A stretch of 64,000 bases of DNA from Rhodococcus koreensis. Its GTDB lineage: Bacteria; Actinomycetota; Actinomycetes; Mycobacteriales; Mycobacteriaceae. Within the stretch, counting starts at the first letter, position 1; each line of letters starts with the position of its first letter. Made by a program: the position numbers and the translations under genes. Shown piece by piece: positions 8,385 through 16,290 of the stretch. Below the pieces are notes generated by a model that did no database searches, had not been told where the DNA came from, and saw only the letters and a program-made list of their open reading frames with translations. The DNA is taken from contig NZ_FNSV01000005.1 of NCBI RefSeq assembly GCF_900105905.1, positions 5,022,001 to 5,086,000 on the forward strand, read 5' to 3'.

Positions 8385-8939
8385 ATGGCTAGTGAGCCTG
8401 ACATCGCAGTGGACGGAGATGAGACAGACGTGACTGCACCGACGCAGAACCCGGACACCGAGGTGGATTCCGATTCTGACGACTACCTGATCGAGGAAGG
8501 GGAAATCGCCGGCGACTACCTGGAGCAGCTGCTCGACGTACTCGACTTCGACGGCGACATCGACCTGGACGTCGAGGGTGACCGCGCTGTTGTCAGCATC
8601 GACGGTGGAGACGATCTCACCAAGTTGGTCGGGCGCAAGGGTGAGGTGCTGGACGCACTGCAGGAACTGACTCGCCTCGCCGTGCAGCAGGCGACGGGCG
8701 AACGCAGTCGACTTATGCTGGACATCGCCGGATGGCGTGCCGGCCGTCGCGCCGAACTCACCGAGCTGGGTTCCTCGGCGGCACGTCGCGTACTCGAGAG
8801 CGGTGAACGCGAGGAGCTCGCTCCGATGACGCCGTTCGAGCGCAAGATCGTTCACGACGCAGTCGCGAAGGTCGACGGCGTGTCGAGTGAGAGCGAAGGC
8901 GCCGAGCCGTCACGTCGCGTGGTCGTCATCAAGGACTGA
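8385..8939 (+). CDS. jag: Jag/KhpB, KH-R3H RNA-binding protein
   Basis: Jag (SpoIIIJ-associated, also KhpB) binds RNA and influences cell-wall and division control in Gram-positives. The 184-residue product from the ATG at 8385 has an acidic N terminus. A KH-like domain with GRKGEVLDALQELTRLAVQQ follows, and then a C-terminal R3H domain with MTPFERKIVHDAVAKVDGVSS. It follows yidC by 19 bp and is closed by a strong terminator at 8956-8991. The frame is open upstream inside yidC, but the ATG at 8385 fits the intergenic spacing. Confidence 0.92.
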   Translation: MASEPDIAVDGDETDVTAPTQNPDTEVDSDSDDYLIEEGEIAGDYLEQLLDVLDFDGDIDLDVEGDRAVVSIDGGDDLTKLVGRKGEVLDALQELTRLAVQQATGERSRLMLDIAGWRAGRRAELTELGSSAARRVLESGEREELAPMTPFERKIVHDAVAKVDGVSSESEGAEPSRRVVVIKD

Positions 8940-8955
8940 TCCACCCACGCACCAA

Positions 8956-8991
8956 GGCGGGGCTCCCGGATTCACTTCCGGGAGCCCCGCC
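8956..8991. terminator. Strong hairpin terminator after jag
   Basis: Arms 8956-8970 (GGCGGGGCTCCCGGA) and 8977-8991 pair perfectly over 15 bp with a 6-nt loop, followed by five T at 8992-8996. It closes the rpmH-jag operon. Confidence 0.92.
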
Positions 8992-9026
8992 TTTTTGGTC
9001 CCACCCCGTCACTTTGGGTGCGTTTC

Positions 9027-9040
9027 GTTTCACGTGAAAC
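9027..9040. other. parS: parS centromere site 1
   Basis: GTTTCACGTGAAAC is a perfect 14-bp palindrome equal to the core ParB-binding consensus. It lies about 3.5 kb from parB, downstream of the jag terminator. Confidence 0.93.
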
Positions 9041-9045
9041 ACAGA

Positions 9046-9070
9046 CCCCCTCCCCTCCCCCACCGAGGGG
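9046..9070 (-). repeat. G-rich repeat, copy 1 (partial)
   Basis: The plus strand reads CCCCTCCCCTCCCCCACCG here; the minus strand therefore has GGGGGAGGGGAGGGG, a potential G-quadruplex. Flanking GACCCC and GGGGTC can also pair as a hairpin. It shares 19 bases with the copies at 10688 and 12851. Confidence 0.8.
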
Positions 9071-9703
9071 TCCGTGCCCGGCCTCCATCGCGCAGCAGAA
9101 TTCAGACGCGGCGGAACCCGAGAACTGAACGCAGTGTGGCAGTGAAGAACGCCGACAGTGCAGCGGGCGCAGTGGGCGGCACACGACGAGGTATCGGATC
9201 TCGAGTAAGTTCCGGTGCCTGCTGATCCCGACTCGAGTCGGCCAGGAGGGGCGCCGGGATGTTGTCCGTGGAAGGTCGGGCAGAGGCTGCGCACCGGCGG
9301 ATCGAAGTCACCGACGACTTTCCCGCGGGGGCGCCCCCAACCACAACCGCCAACCGAGAAGGGCAATCTTCGGTCGCCGAAGAGGGGGTCGGTATTCGGG
9401 TTCCGGTAGTGGGATAGGTCGACCAGACGCGAGACCTCAATGCAACCGTCGTGAACAACAGTCGGCGTCACTCTGACAGGCACGGATCGCGAGCCCGATC
9501 GTCAGGTGGATCTTGCCGGTGCGCCGAAGTCGAGCGGCCCCGGTAAGTGCTCGAGTCCCGCTCGAGACGATGGGCGCCGTCGATGTAACTCCTCGAAATG
9601 AATTGCGGGCCGAACGTCGCGCCGGCGGTGAGTTTCGACGCGTTCCGAAGTCCACACCTTCCAAGGGGCCGAACCGGGGCCCGTCGACTGGATGGAGTGA
9701 CAG

Positions 9704-10105
9704 ATGAGCGAGGACGAACAGCAGATCCGGAATCTGATCGAAGGTTGGGCCGAGGCTGTCCACGGTGGTGATATGGCTGGGGTTCTCAGGGACCACACCG
9801 ACGACATCGTGATGTTCGACGTGCCACCACCCTACGAGGGCGCTCGCGGAATCGATGAGTATCGCGAGACATGGCCGTCATTCTTCGAATGGCAGTCGAG
9901 TGGTGCCAGGTTCGAGTTGGTGTCATTGGATGTGACCGCGGGCGAGGATGTCTCATTCGCCCACGCGCTCCTCCGGTGTGGAACGGAAGCGGAACTCGCC
10001 GACAATCCGGAGAACCGTCTTCGGCTCACCGTTGGGTTGCGGAAGGAAGACGGTCGTTGGCTCGTCGCTCACGAGCATCATTCCTTTCCGGACACCAGTG
10101 TCTGA
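9704..10105 (+). CDS. SnoaL/NTF2-like protein
   Basis: The 133-residue product has the cone-shaped NTF2-like fold signature seen in the SnoaL/DUF4440 ketosteroid-isomerase-like family. It starts EDEQQIRNLIEGWAEAVHGGD, continues VMFDVPPPYEGARGIDEYRETW and ends LRLTVGLRKEDGRWLVAHEHHS. Such proteins are cytosolic enzymes or ligand binders; the substrate cannot be told. The ATG at 9704 follows a GGAG ribosome site. It stands alone between two long non-coding, parS-bearing stretches, so it is probably a monocistronic insertion into the jag-rsmG interval. Confidence 0.85.
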   Translation: MSEDEQQIRNLIEGWAEAVHGGDMAGVLRDHTDDIVMFDVPPPYEGARGIDEYRETWPSFFEWQSSGARFELVSLDVTAGEDVSFAHALLRCGTEAELADNPENRLRLTVGLRKEDGRWLVAHEHHSFPDTSV

Positions 10106-10318
10106 CGGGCGATCGATGTGGGTCGGCGACAGTCATTCTTTGGGGCCTTTTCGGGCGAAAGTAGGTTGTAGTTTCACCCACCCAACCACACCCGGGAGTT
10201 TCGTCACTGTGATGATTACGAAATCGGAATCGTAGGTGTGAAAGCGAAATTTCGATAGAAGGGCGCGCCCGGCTCGAGTAACGTTCGCGAGACGGTTGGC
10301 ATCGATCCCCACAGAGTG

Positions 10319-10334
10319 TGTTCCACGTGAAACA
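10319..10334. other. parS: parS site 2
   Basis: TGTTCCACGTGAAACA matches the 16-bp parS consensus with one deviation from perfect symmetry. Confidence 0.9.
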
Positions 10335-10343
10335 CCGCCCCGA

Positions 10344-10359
10344 TGTTCCCCGTGAAACC
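10344..10359. other. Degenerate parS-like site
   Basis: TGTTCCCCGTGAAACC resembles parS but breaks the central CACGTG. It lies 25 bp from site 2 and may be a decayed or weak site. Confidence 0.45.
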
Positions 10360-10489
10360 GCTCGCGACTCGACCGGCGCGGTGAACTCTGCTCGTCGAGG
10401 TGACACGGGTCCGGCCGGGTAGGAACGAGAATCAGTGCCATCGGGGGCGCGGCGACGTGACCTTGCCGCGACACCGCGCTCGCCGCTGC

Positions 10490-10505
10490 GGTTCCACGTG
10501 AAACA
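10490..10505. other. parS: parS site 3
   Basis: GGTTCCACGTGAAACA keeps the CACGTG core and the right half-site of parS. Confidence 0.87.
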
Positions 10506-10687
10506 TCCCGTGGGCGACCCGATGCGGTGTCGCGCCATTAACCGCCGAAGGCAGCGCGCCGTTGGGAGGATGCGCACCGAGCGTCATGGCTCCCGCGGCC
10601 AGACTCATCCGTCCCGTATCGAGACGTCACGTCGTGACGAGACAACCGTTCCCGCCCGCGGCGCGATACGTCGCGTCGCCGTTGGAA

Positions 10688-10714
10688 TGCCCAACCCCTC
10701 CCCTCCCCCACCGG
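10688..10714 (-). repeat. G-rich repeat, copy 2 (27 bp)
   Basis: These 27 bases are identical to 12851-12877 inside parB. The minus strand carries GGGGGAGGGGAGGGG followed by TTGGG, four G-runs able to form a quadruplex. ACCCCT and AGGGGT at the ends of the local sequence could pair. Confidence 0.9.
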
Positions 10715-10830
10715 AAGGGGTGCGGCTCGACACTGTCCGGCGTTGCGCGTTCGAGTTGAGGGACATACTCGCGGGCGAGGGCGGATAATGGAGAGGCTGT
10801 GTTTGTTGATTTCGCGTTATTCGCGGGAGG

Positions 10831-11514
10831 ATGTTTCACGTGGAACCGAATGCTGGAGAGCCGGCCGAATGGGACGAACAAGCGGCGGCACGCCAGGTGT
10901 TCGGTGAACGATTCGATATTGCGGAGCGCTATTACAAATCGTTGGCGACCGACGGTGTCGAGCGGGGGTTGATCGGACCGCGAGAGGTTCCGCGACTCTG
11001 GGAACGTCACCTCCTCAACTGTGCCGTCGTCGGTGAGCTGATCGCTGAGGGCGAGTCGGTCGTCGACGTGGGAAGCGGTGCCGGTTTGCCCGGTATCCCC
11101 CTCGCGATCGCCCGGCCCGATCTCCGGATCACGTTGGTCGAGCCGTTGCTGCGACGGTCGGTGTACCTCGCGGAGTTCGTGGAGTCGAACGGTCTGGACG
11201 TGCTCGTCGTCCGGGGTCGCGCCGAGGAGTCCGGGGTGGTGAAGGAAGCCGGTGGCGCGGATGTCGTCACTTCCCGCGCGGTGGCCCCGTTGGAGAAGTT
11301 GGCCAAGTGGTCGCTGCCGCTGATTCATGAGCATGGGAGAATGCTCGCATTGAAGGGTTCGAGCGCCGCCGAAGAGATTTCCCGTGATCGCGCTTCCTTG
11401 ACTCGGTTGGGTGCTGGCAAGCTGGATATCGTGGAATGCGGAGTGGGCCTGCTTCCTGTCCCCACCGTTGTCGTTCGGGCAGAACGTTTACCGAAACGCC
11501 GTCAGCGTCGATGA
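10831..11514 (+). CDS. rsmG: 16S rRNA (guanine527-N7)-methyltransferase RsmG
   Basis: RsmG (GidB) methylates G527 of 16S rRNA using S-adenosylmethionine; its loss gives low-level streptomycin resistance in other bacteria. The 227-residue product carries the SAM-binding motif VVDVGSGAGLPGIPLAI near residues 69-85, and ALKGSSAAEE later in the fold. The ATG at 10831 has a GGGAGG ribosome site immediately before it. Its first codons coincide with a parS site. It precedes parA by 69 bp in the conserved rsmG-parA-parB order. Confidence 0.95.
   Translation: MFHVEPNAGEPAEWDEQAAARQVFGERFDIAERYYKSLATDGVERGLIGPREVPRLWERHLLNCAVVGELIAEGESVVDVGSGAGLPGIPLAIARPDLRITLVEPLLRRSVYLAEFVESNGLDVLVVRGRAEESGVVKEAGGADVVTSRAVAPLEKLAKWSLPLIHEHGRMLALKGSSAAEEISRDRASLTRLGAGKLDIVECGVGLLPVPTVVVRAERLPKRRQRR
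10832..10847. other. parS: parS site 4 overlapping the rsmG start codon
   Basis: TGTTTCACGTGGAACC begins at the second base of the rsmG ATG, so codons 1-6 (MFHVEP) are encoded by the centromere site. Bound ParB would occupy the initiation region of the gene. Confidence 0.88.
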
Positions 11515-11583
11515 CGATGAGCACACTGGACCAGGGAGTGAGTATGTCGAGTAACGAGCGATTCCCAATCGAAGGAGTAGTCA

Positions 11584-12597
11584 ATGTCGGGTGGGCCTGA
11601 ATCCGCCGTTTCACGTGAAACCGTTTCACGTGAAACCGACCATCAATCCGACCAGGCGACTAGCTCCGGGAACGGAGACGACGGATTCACTGCCCCCTAC
11701 AACGGAATCTCCGTCGAGGAGACTCCGATCGGTGCCGCCGCGCACCGGGCGAGCCAGGTGCTGCACCCGCACTCGGTGGGCCTGCCGAAACCACCCGAAC
11801 GGCGGATCCTCACCATCGCCAACCAGAAGGGCGGCGTCGGCAAGACAACGAGTGCCGTCAACCTCGCATCCGCTCTCGCGGTTCAGGGGCTGACTGTTCT
11901 GGTGATCGACCTCGACCCGCAGGGCAACGCCAGCACCGCGTTGGGGGTGGCCCACCACTCCGGTGTGCCGTCCAGTTACGAGCTTCTCCTCGGTGAGGTG
12001 ACGGCCGCGGAGGCGATCCAGAAGAGTCCGCACAACGACCGGCTGTTCTGCATTCCGGCCACGATCGACCTCGCCGGCGCCGAGATCGAACTGGTCTCCA
12101 TGGTCGCCCGCGAGGGACGGCTGAAGGGTGCGCTGTCCGAGAAGGCGCTCGGCGAGGTGGATGCCGATTTCATCCTGATCGACTGCCCGCCGTCGCTCGG
12201 ACTGCTCACGGTGAACGCGATGGTCGCCGCCAAGGAGGTGCTGATCCCGATCCAGTGCGAGTACTACGCACTCGAGGGCGTGGGACAGCTGCTGCGGAAT
12301 ATCGAACTGGTGCAGGCGCATCTCAACCCCGACCTGCACGTGTCGACGGTTCTCCTCACGATGTACGACGGCCGCACCAAGTTGGCGGACCAGGTGGCCG
12401 AGGAGGTTCGTACCCACTTCGGGGACGCCGTCCTCCGCGCTGTCATTCCGCGCAGCGTCAAGGTGTCCGAAGCTCCCGGGTACGGGATGACTGTGCTCGA
12501 CTATGACCCCGGTTCACGGGGGGCCATGAGTTACCTCGATGCGGGACGTGAACTCGCAGCACGCACCGCGCACATCACGAAGCAGGAGCAGCGATGA
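11584..12597 (+). CDS. parA: Chromosome partitioning ATPase ParA (Soj)
   Basis: ParA is the DNA-binding ATPase that moves ParB-parS complexes during chromosome segregation. The 337-residue protein has the deviant Walker A KGGVGKTTSAVNLASAL near residue 83, DLDPQGNAS in the A' motif and FILIDCPPSLG as Walker B. A poorly conserved N-terminal extension of about 75 residues precedes the fold. Within it two parS sites are translated as the repeated VSRET VSRET at residues 9-18. The stop overlaps the parB start (ATGA). Confidence 0.96.
   Translation: MSGGPESAVSRETVSRETDHQSDQATSSGNGDDGFTAPYNGISVEETPIGAAAHRASQVLHPHSVGLPKPPERRILTIANQKGGVGKTTSAVNLASALAVQGLTVLVIDLDPQGNASTALGVAHHSGVPSSYELLLGEVTAAEAIQKSPHNDRLFCIPATIDLAGAEIELVSMVAREGRLKGALSEKALGEVDADFILIDCPPSLGLLTVNAMVAAKEVLIPIQCEYYALEGVGQLLRNIELVQAHLNPDLHVSTVLLTMYDGRTKLADQVAEEVRTHFGDAVLRAVIPRSVKVSEAPGYGMTVLDYDPGSRGAMSYLDAGRELAARTAHITKQEQR
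11608..11636. other. parS: Tandem parS sites 5 and 6 inside parA
   Basis: Two perfect GTTTCACGTGAAAC palindromes at 11608-11621 and 11623-11636 are separated by one base, in coding DNA of the ParA N terminus. This is the densest ParB-binding point in the window. Confidence 0.95.
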
Positions 12598-13685
12598 GTC
12601 AGACGCGTAAGGGTGGACTTGGCCGTGGACTGGCTGCGCTCATTCCTACCGGGCCGACCACGACCGGACCGGGGTTGGGCAACGCCGCCGCCGACGTCGT
12701 GATCGGGACGGACCGGCGCAACGTGCTGACCGCGCCCGCACCGAACTCGTCGGACTCTGCGACCGACGAGAAATCTGCTCCCGCGTCCACGGGAAACAAC
12801 GGAAGGCGCAAGGGAGCTAGCAAGGGCGCCGACGGCGCATCCGGCAACGGTGCCCAACCCCTCCCCTCCCCCACCGGTGCGGTGTACCGGGAAATCGCTC
12901 CCGACCTGATCGAGCGGAACCCGAAGCAGCCGCGTCAGGTGTTCGATGACGACGCTCTCGCGGAACTCGTTCATTCGATCCGCGAGTTCGGTCTGATGCA
13001 GCCGATCGTGGTGCGCCCGCTCGAGGACGGCAAGTTCCAACTCGTCATGGGCGAGCGTCGGTGGCGTGCCAGCCAGGAAGCCGAGCTGGAGACGATCCCG
13101 GCCATCGTCCGTGAGACCGGCGACGACGCCATGCTCCGCGACGCGCTGCTGGAGAACATCCACCGCGTCCAGCTGAACCCTCTCGAAGAGGCTGCGGCGT
13201 ACCAGCAGTTGCTCGAAGAGTTCGAGGTGACCCACGAGGAACTGGCGGCGAAGATCGGCCGCTCCCGTCCCGTCGTGACGAACATGATCCGACTGCTGAA
13301 GTTGCCGATTCCCGTGCAACGACGCGTCGCGGCGGGTGTGCTGTCCGCCGGTCACGCTCGGGCCCTCCTGTCCCTGGAGGCGGGTGCCGATGCGCAGGAA
13401 GTGATGGCGGCCCGCATCGTCGCGGAGGGCATGTCGGTGCGCGCGACGGAGGAGGCGGTGACGCTCGCCAACCGCAGCGACGACCAGGCGCAGCCCGTCC
13501 AGCGACGCAAGCCGATCCAGATGCCGGGCCTGCAGGACGTCGCCGAGCGGTTGTCCGATTCGTTCGACACGAGGGTCACGGTCAGCCTCGGTAAGCGCAA
13601 GGGCAAGATTGTGGTCGAGTTCGGTTCGGTGGACGATCTTCAGAGGATCGTTGGGATGATGGAGGCACAGAAGGCCGATTCGTGA
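12594..13685 (+). CDS. parB: Chromosome partitioning protein ParB
   Basis: ParB is the CTP-dependent parS-binding clamp that spreads on DNA and recruits ParA. The 363-residue product has the N-terminal ParA-interacting start (RKGGLGRGLAALIP). A low-complexity linker runs to about residue 90. The ParB/Sulfiredoxin domain with GERRWRAS follows, then the helix-turn-helix EELAAKIGRSRPVVTNMIRL, and a C-terminal dimerisation region ending IVGMMEAQKADS. A 27-bp G-rich repeat is embedded in the linker (12851-12877), encoding AQPLPSPTG. It overlaps parA by 4 bp. Confidence 0.96.
   Translation: MSQTRKGGLGRGLAALIPTGPTTTGPGLGNAAADVVIGTDRRNVLTAPAPNSSDSATDEKSAPASTGNNGRRKGASKGADGASGNGAQPLPSPTGAVYREIAPDLIERNPKQPRQVFDDDALAELVHSIREFGLMQPIVVRPLEDGKFQLVMGERRWRASQEAELETIPAIVRETGDDAMLRDALLENIHRVQLNPLEEAAAYQQLLEEFEVTHEELAAKIGRSRPVVTNMIRLLKLPIPVQRRVAAGVLSAGHARALLSLEAGADAQEVMAARIVAEGMSVRATEEAVTLANRSDDQAQPVQRRKPIQMPGLQDVAERLSDSFDTRVTVSLGKRKGKIVVEFGSVDDLQRIVGMMEAQKADS
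12851..12877 (-). repeat. G-rich repeat, copy 3, inside parB
   Basis: Identical over 27 bases to 10688-10714, here within the disordered linker of ParB where the amino-acid sequence is presumably unconstrained. The G-runs are on the minus (template) strand of parB. Confidence 0.9.
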
Positions 13686-13842
13686 GCGCCTGAGAGAGGT
13701 AGAAGGACCCGCGGATGATCCGTCACTGTGACAGCGGCCGCCGGCGGACCGATTCCAGCAGAACTATCGGGGGCGAAACACATTGAATACCAGAGGATGT
13801 CGAATGATCTGCGGTAGTGACATTTGGAGGCTGAGCTAGCCA

Positions 13843-14541
13843 GTGTCGACTCACGTCACATCGCTCACTCTCGACGGCTTGGACAAACTCTCCGCCCATG
13901 CCCGTCGCTGTGTCTTCTGGGAGATGGATCCGGCGGCGATCCACAGTTCGCGCGGATTCTGCGACCAGGAATTCGAGAAGGAAGCCTGGCTGTCGATGGT
14001 CATGCTCGAATGGGGATCGTGCGGGCAGGTTGCCGTCATGGACGGGAAGCCGGTCGGCAGCGCCCTCTACGCTCCCCCGCGGACCGTGCCCCGCGCGCAG
14101 TTACTCCCGACCGCTCCGGTCGGCGCCGACGCCGTCCTCCTCACGAGTCTCCGGCTCGAGCCCGCCGGCGAAGAACAGAACCTGGGGACCACGTTGATCC
14201 AGGCCGTCGTGGCCGATCTGGTGCGCCGCGGTGTTCGTGCCCTCGAGGCGTTCGGGATCCGCAACACGGAGGGAACCGGGCCGATCGACACAATGGGACT
14301 GGCCTCGGCGACCGCGGCTCGCGAATGCTCCCCCGAGGAGTGCATGATTCCGGCGACCTTCCTCGAGGACAACGGTTTCGAGATCGTCGCGCCCCACCAC
14401 CGGTTCCCGCGACTGCGGCTCGAACTGAACCGGGATCACGGATGGAAGGAAGACGTGGAGGCCGCGCTGGAGCGTCTCATCCACACCGCCTCGGTGAGCA
14501 TGGTCGACATCGGAGAACGCACGCCCGTCGGAGCGCACTGA
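13843..14541 (+). CDS. Conserved actinobacterial GNAT-like protein (Rv3916c-type)
   Basis: The 232-residue product matches the conserved hypothetical that follows parB in mycobacteria. Its middle part (VGSALYAPP, LLTSLRLEPAGEEQNLGTTLIQAVVADLVRRG) has the look of a GNAT acetyltransferase, including a degenerate acetyl-CoA loop. The C-terminal part ends VGAH. Substrate and activity are unknown. It starts with GTG at 13843 behind a GGAGG site 13 nt upstream. It is convergent with cwlM, 15 bp apart. Confidence is high for a real gene and moderate for the GNAT assignment. Confidence 0.8.
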   Translation: MSTHVTSLTLDGLDKLSAHARRCVFWEMDPAAIHSSRGFCDQEFEKEAWLSMVMLEWGSCGQVAVMDGKPVGSALYAPPRTVPRAQLLPTAPVGADAVLLTSLRLEPAGEEQNLGTTLIQAVVADLVRRGVRALEAFGIRNTEGTGPIDTMGLASATAARECSPEECMIPATFLEDNGFEIVAPHHRFPRLRLELNRDHGWKEDVEAALERLIHTASVSMVDIGERTPVGAH

Positions 14542-14556
14542 GCGCTCGGCGGGAGA

Positions 14557-15756
14557 TCAGGAACGTTCGGAGGAAGACAGCTCTTCGGCGAGCAACTCCG
14601 CGAACGTGAACGTTCCGGTCGGCTGATCGTCCTGACCGAGCAGGTACAGGCGCTTCACGGAGATGAGGATCGCCTCGGCGATGGCGTCGCGCGCCCGCGG
14701 GTTGGAGAGCACCGCGGCGTCCAAGTCGTTGGTGAGGTACCCGAGGTCGATCTGCACGGTCGGCATGTTCGTCAGGCGCAGCAGATCCCAGGTGCGGCCG
14801 TGGGTGCGGCAGTCCTGCAGCGGCGTGCGTGCCACGATCTCCCGCTGGATGAATCCGGTGAGAACCTGACCGATCATCGACGTCGAACCGTGCGAGTTCC
14901 CGAAGTGGAAGCTGGCGACACCGTTCGCGGAGGGGCTGGTGTTTCCGTCGCAGCGCAGCGAGATCATCAGGTCGGCATCGAAGGCGTTCGACGTGGATGC
15001 GCGTTCGATGTCTGTGGGGTTCTCGTGGTGCGGGCGGGACAGGAACGTCTCCATCCCGGTGGCGGCCATGCGACCTTCGAGTCGGCTGGCGAGGTCCCAC
15101 AGGATGTCGGACTCCGAGATCGTGCCGTACGGGGAACGGACGATGGTTCCGTAGGTGTTGCCGCCGAGGCCCGGATCGATGACGATCCGCTTGCCGCTCA
15201 GCTGCGGCCCGGAGCTGCGGACCATTTCCTCTTCGCTCATCGCGTGCGGGGACCCACCGGTGACGCGGGTGCCGAGCAACTCGAGCGACCGCAGGGTGGC
15301 GGGACCGCAGATGCCGTCGGCGGCGATGCCGATCTCCCGCTGGAACGAGGACAGGGAGTCGTGGGTCTGCGGGCCGAAGAAGCCGTCGACCCGTCCGACG
15401 TAGAAGCCGAGGTCCTGCAGGCGGGTCTGCAGGGTGGCGACGTCGTCGCCGTAGAGCGGTGCGGACAGCTGGTAGATCAGCGTGCGCGCGCCCAGGCGGT
15501 ACGACGCCTCTTTCATGGACCGGTAGGTGGCCGGACCCACGATTCCGTCGACGAGGAGCCCACGCTGCTGCTGGAAGGCCCGTACGGCGCTGTCCAGGTG
15601 ATGATCGAACACGGCGTCGGGGGCGATCCAGTGGGATCCGTTGGCGCTCTCACGCCGGGTGCCGGGGACACCGTTGTGCAGGAAACCGAGACCGGCCAGA
15701 GTGCCCCGAATCTCAGCGACGGCCGGACCATGGTCGCCGTGACGGAGTCGGTGCAT
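14557..15756 (-). CDS. cwlM: CwlM, amidase-fold regulator of peptidoglycan synthesis
   Basis: In mycobacteria CwlM is a cytosolic essential protein that, when phosphorylated, activates MurA. The 399-residue product has no signal peptide. Two peptidoglycan-binding-1 repeats (about 5-75 and 90-160, with GLLVDGIVGPAT and DGFFGPQTHDSL) precede an Amidase_3 fold from about 190. Zinc-binding residues of active amidases are lost: DPGHGG is DPGLGG and the second histidine region reads SLRCDG. That fits a non-catalytic regulator. The gene precedes none of its operon neighbours closely: trxA is 163 bp upstream on the same strand. Confidence 0.9.
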   Translation of the reverse strand: MHRLRHGDHGPAVAEIRGTLAGLGFLHNGVPGTRRESANGSHWIAPDAVFDHHLDSAVRAFQQQRGLLVDGIVGPATYRSMKEASYRLGARTLIYQLSAPLYGDDVATLQTRLQDLGFYVGRVDGFFGPQTHDSLSSFQREIGIAADGICGPATLRSLELLGTRVTGGSPHAMSEEEMVRSSGPQLSGKRIVIDPGLGGNTYGTIVRSPYGTISESDILWDLASRLEGRMAATGMETFLSRPHHENPTDIERASTSNAFDADLMISLRCDGNTSPSANGVASFHFGNSHGSTSMIGQVLTGFIQREIVARTPLQDCRTHGRTWDLLRLTNMPTVQIDLGYLTNDLDAAVLSNPRARDAIAEAILISVKRLYLLGQDDQPTGTFTFAELLAEELSSSERS

Positions 15757-15919
15757 GTTTCAGGGCCTCTCAGTCCGAATCAACGAGAAATACGAATCTC
15801 GGTACAAACAAAACGATCGATGTGCCCGGTCGGTCTAGCTGATGCGACTGGAGCACATCGATCGATTGTCTCAGAGATTCCCACAAAATCGGGAATCGCG
15901 CTGGGTGTTCGGGTGTCGA

Positions 15920-16243
15920 TCAGAGAACGTCGGCGAGCTCTTTCAGCAGCGCAGCCTTGCCCTTGGTGCCGACGATCGTGTTGATCGGCTTGCCGTCCTT
16001 GAACAGGATCAGCGTGGGGATCGACATGACCTGGAAGTCGCGGGCAGCGCCCGGGTTGGCGTCGATGTCGAGCTTCGCGATGGTCAGCTTGTCGCTGTGC
16101 TCACCGGCGATCTCCTCCAGGACGGGGGCGATCATCTTGCAGGGGCCGCACCAGGTGGCCCAGAAGTCGACGAGGACGGGCTTGTCGCTGGAAATGACGT
16201 CCTGCTGGAACGAATCATCGGTGATGGTGACGGTATTCGACAC
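15920..16243 (-). CDS. trxA: Thioredoxin
   Basis: Thioredoxin reduces protein disulfides in the cytosol. The 107-residue protein starts with GTG at 16243 (VSNTVTITDDSFQQDV) behind AAGGGAA. The active site is WCGPC in FWATWCGPCKM, and the cis-proline loop is MSIPTLILFKDG. A longer open frame to 16387 runs back over the trxB end and is rejected. It lies 47 bp downstream of trxB, forming the usual trxB-trxA operon. Confidence 0.96.
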   Translation of the reverse strand: MSNTVTITDDSFQQDVISSDKPVLVDFWATWCGPCKMIAPVLEEIAGEHSDKLTIAKLDIDANPGAARDFQVMSIPTLILFKDGKPINTIVGTKGKAALLKELADVL

Positions 16244-16290
16244 GGGGATTTCCCTTACTCGAGATGGGTAGGTGGGTGGGGGTGGCCGGC

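Larger units (their letters stand above)
8940..9703. other. 764-bp intergenic region with terminator, parS and G-rich repeat
   Basis: Besides the jag terminator, this stretch holds a parS site at 9027-9040 and a G-rich repeat copy around 9046-9070. From about 9080 to 9690 I see no convincing gene. The open frames on both strands are short, disagree with each other and match no family I know. Confidence 0.7.
10106..10830. other. 725-bp intergenic region with parS sites and G-rich repeat
   Basis: The stretch contains parS sites at 10319-10334 and 10490-10505, a degenerate one at 10344-10359, and a full copy of the G-rich repeat at 10688-10714. The rsmG promoter should lie near its right end. 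No gene is supported. Confidence 0.7.

Noticed and set aside
14800..15984. Long plus-strand frame opposite cwlM
   Set aside because: It is antisense to a clearly recognised gene and shows only the frame bias typical of high-GC DNA. The same applies to the long frames opposite trxB, murJ, pcnA, the nitrate reductase and leuS.
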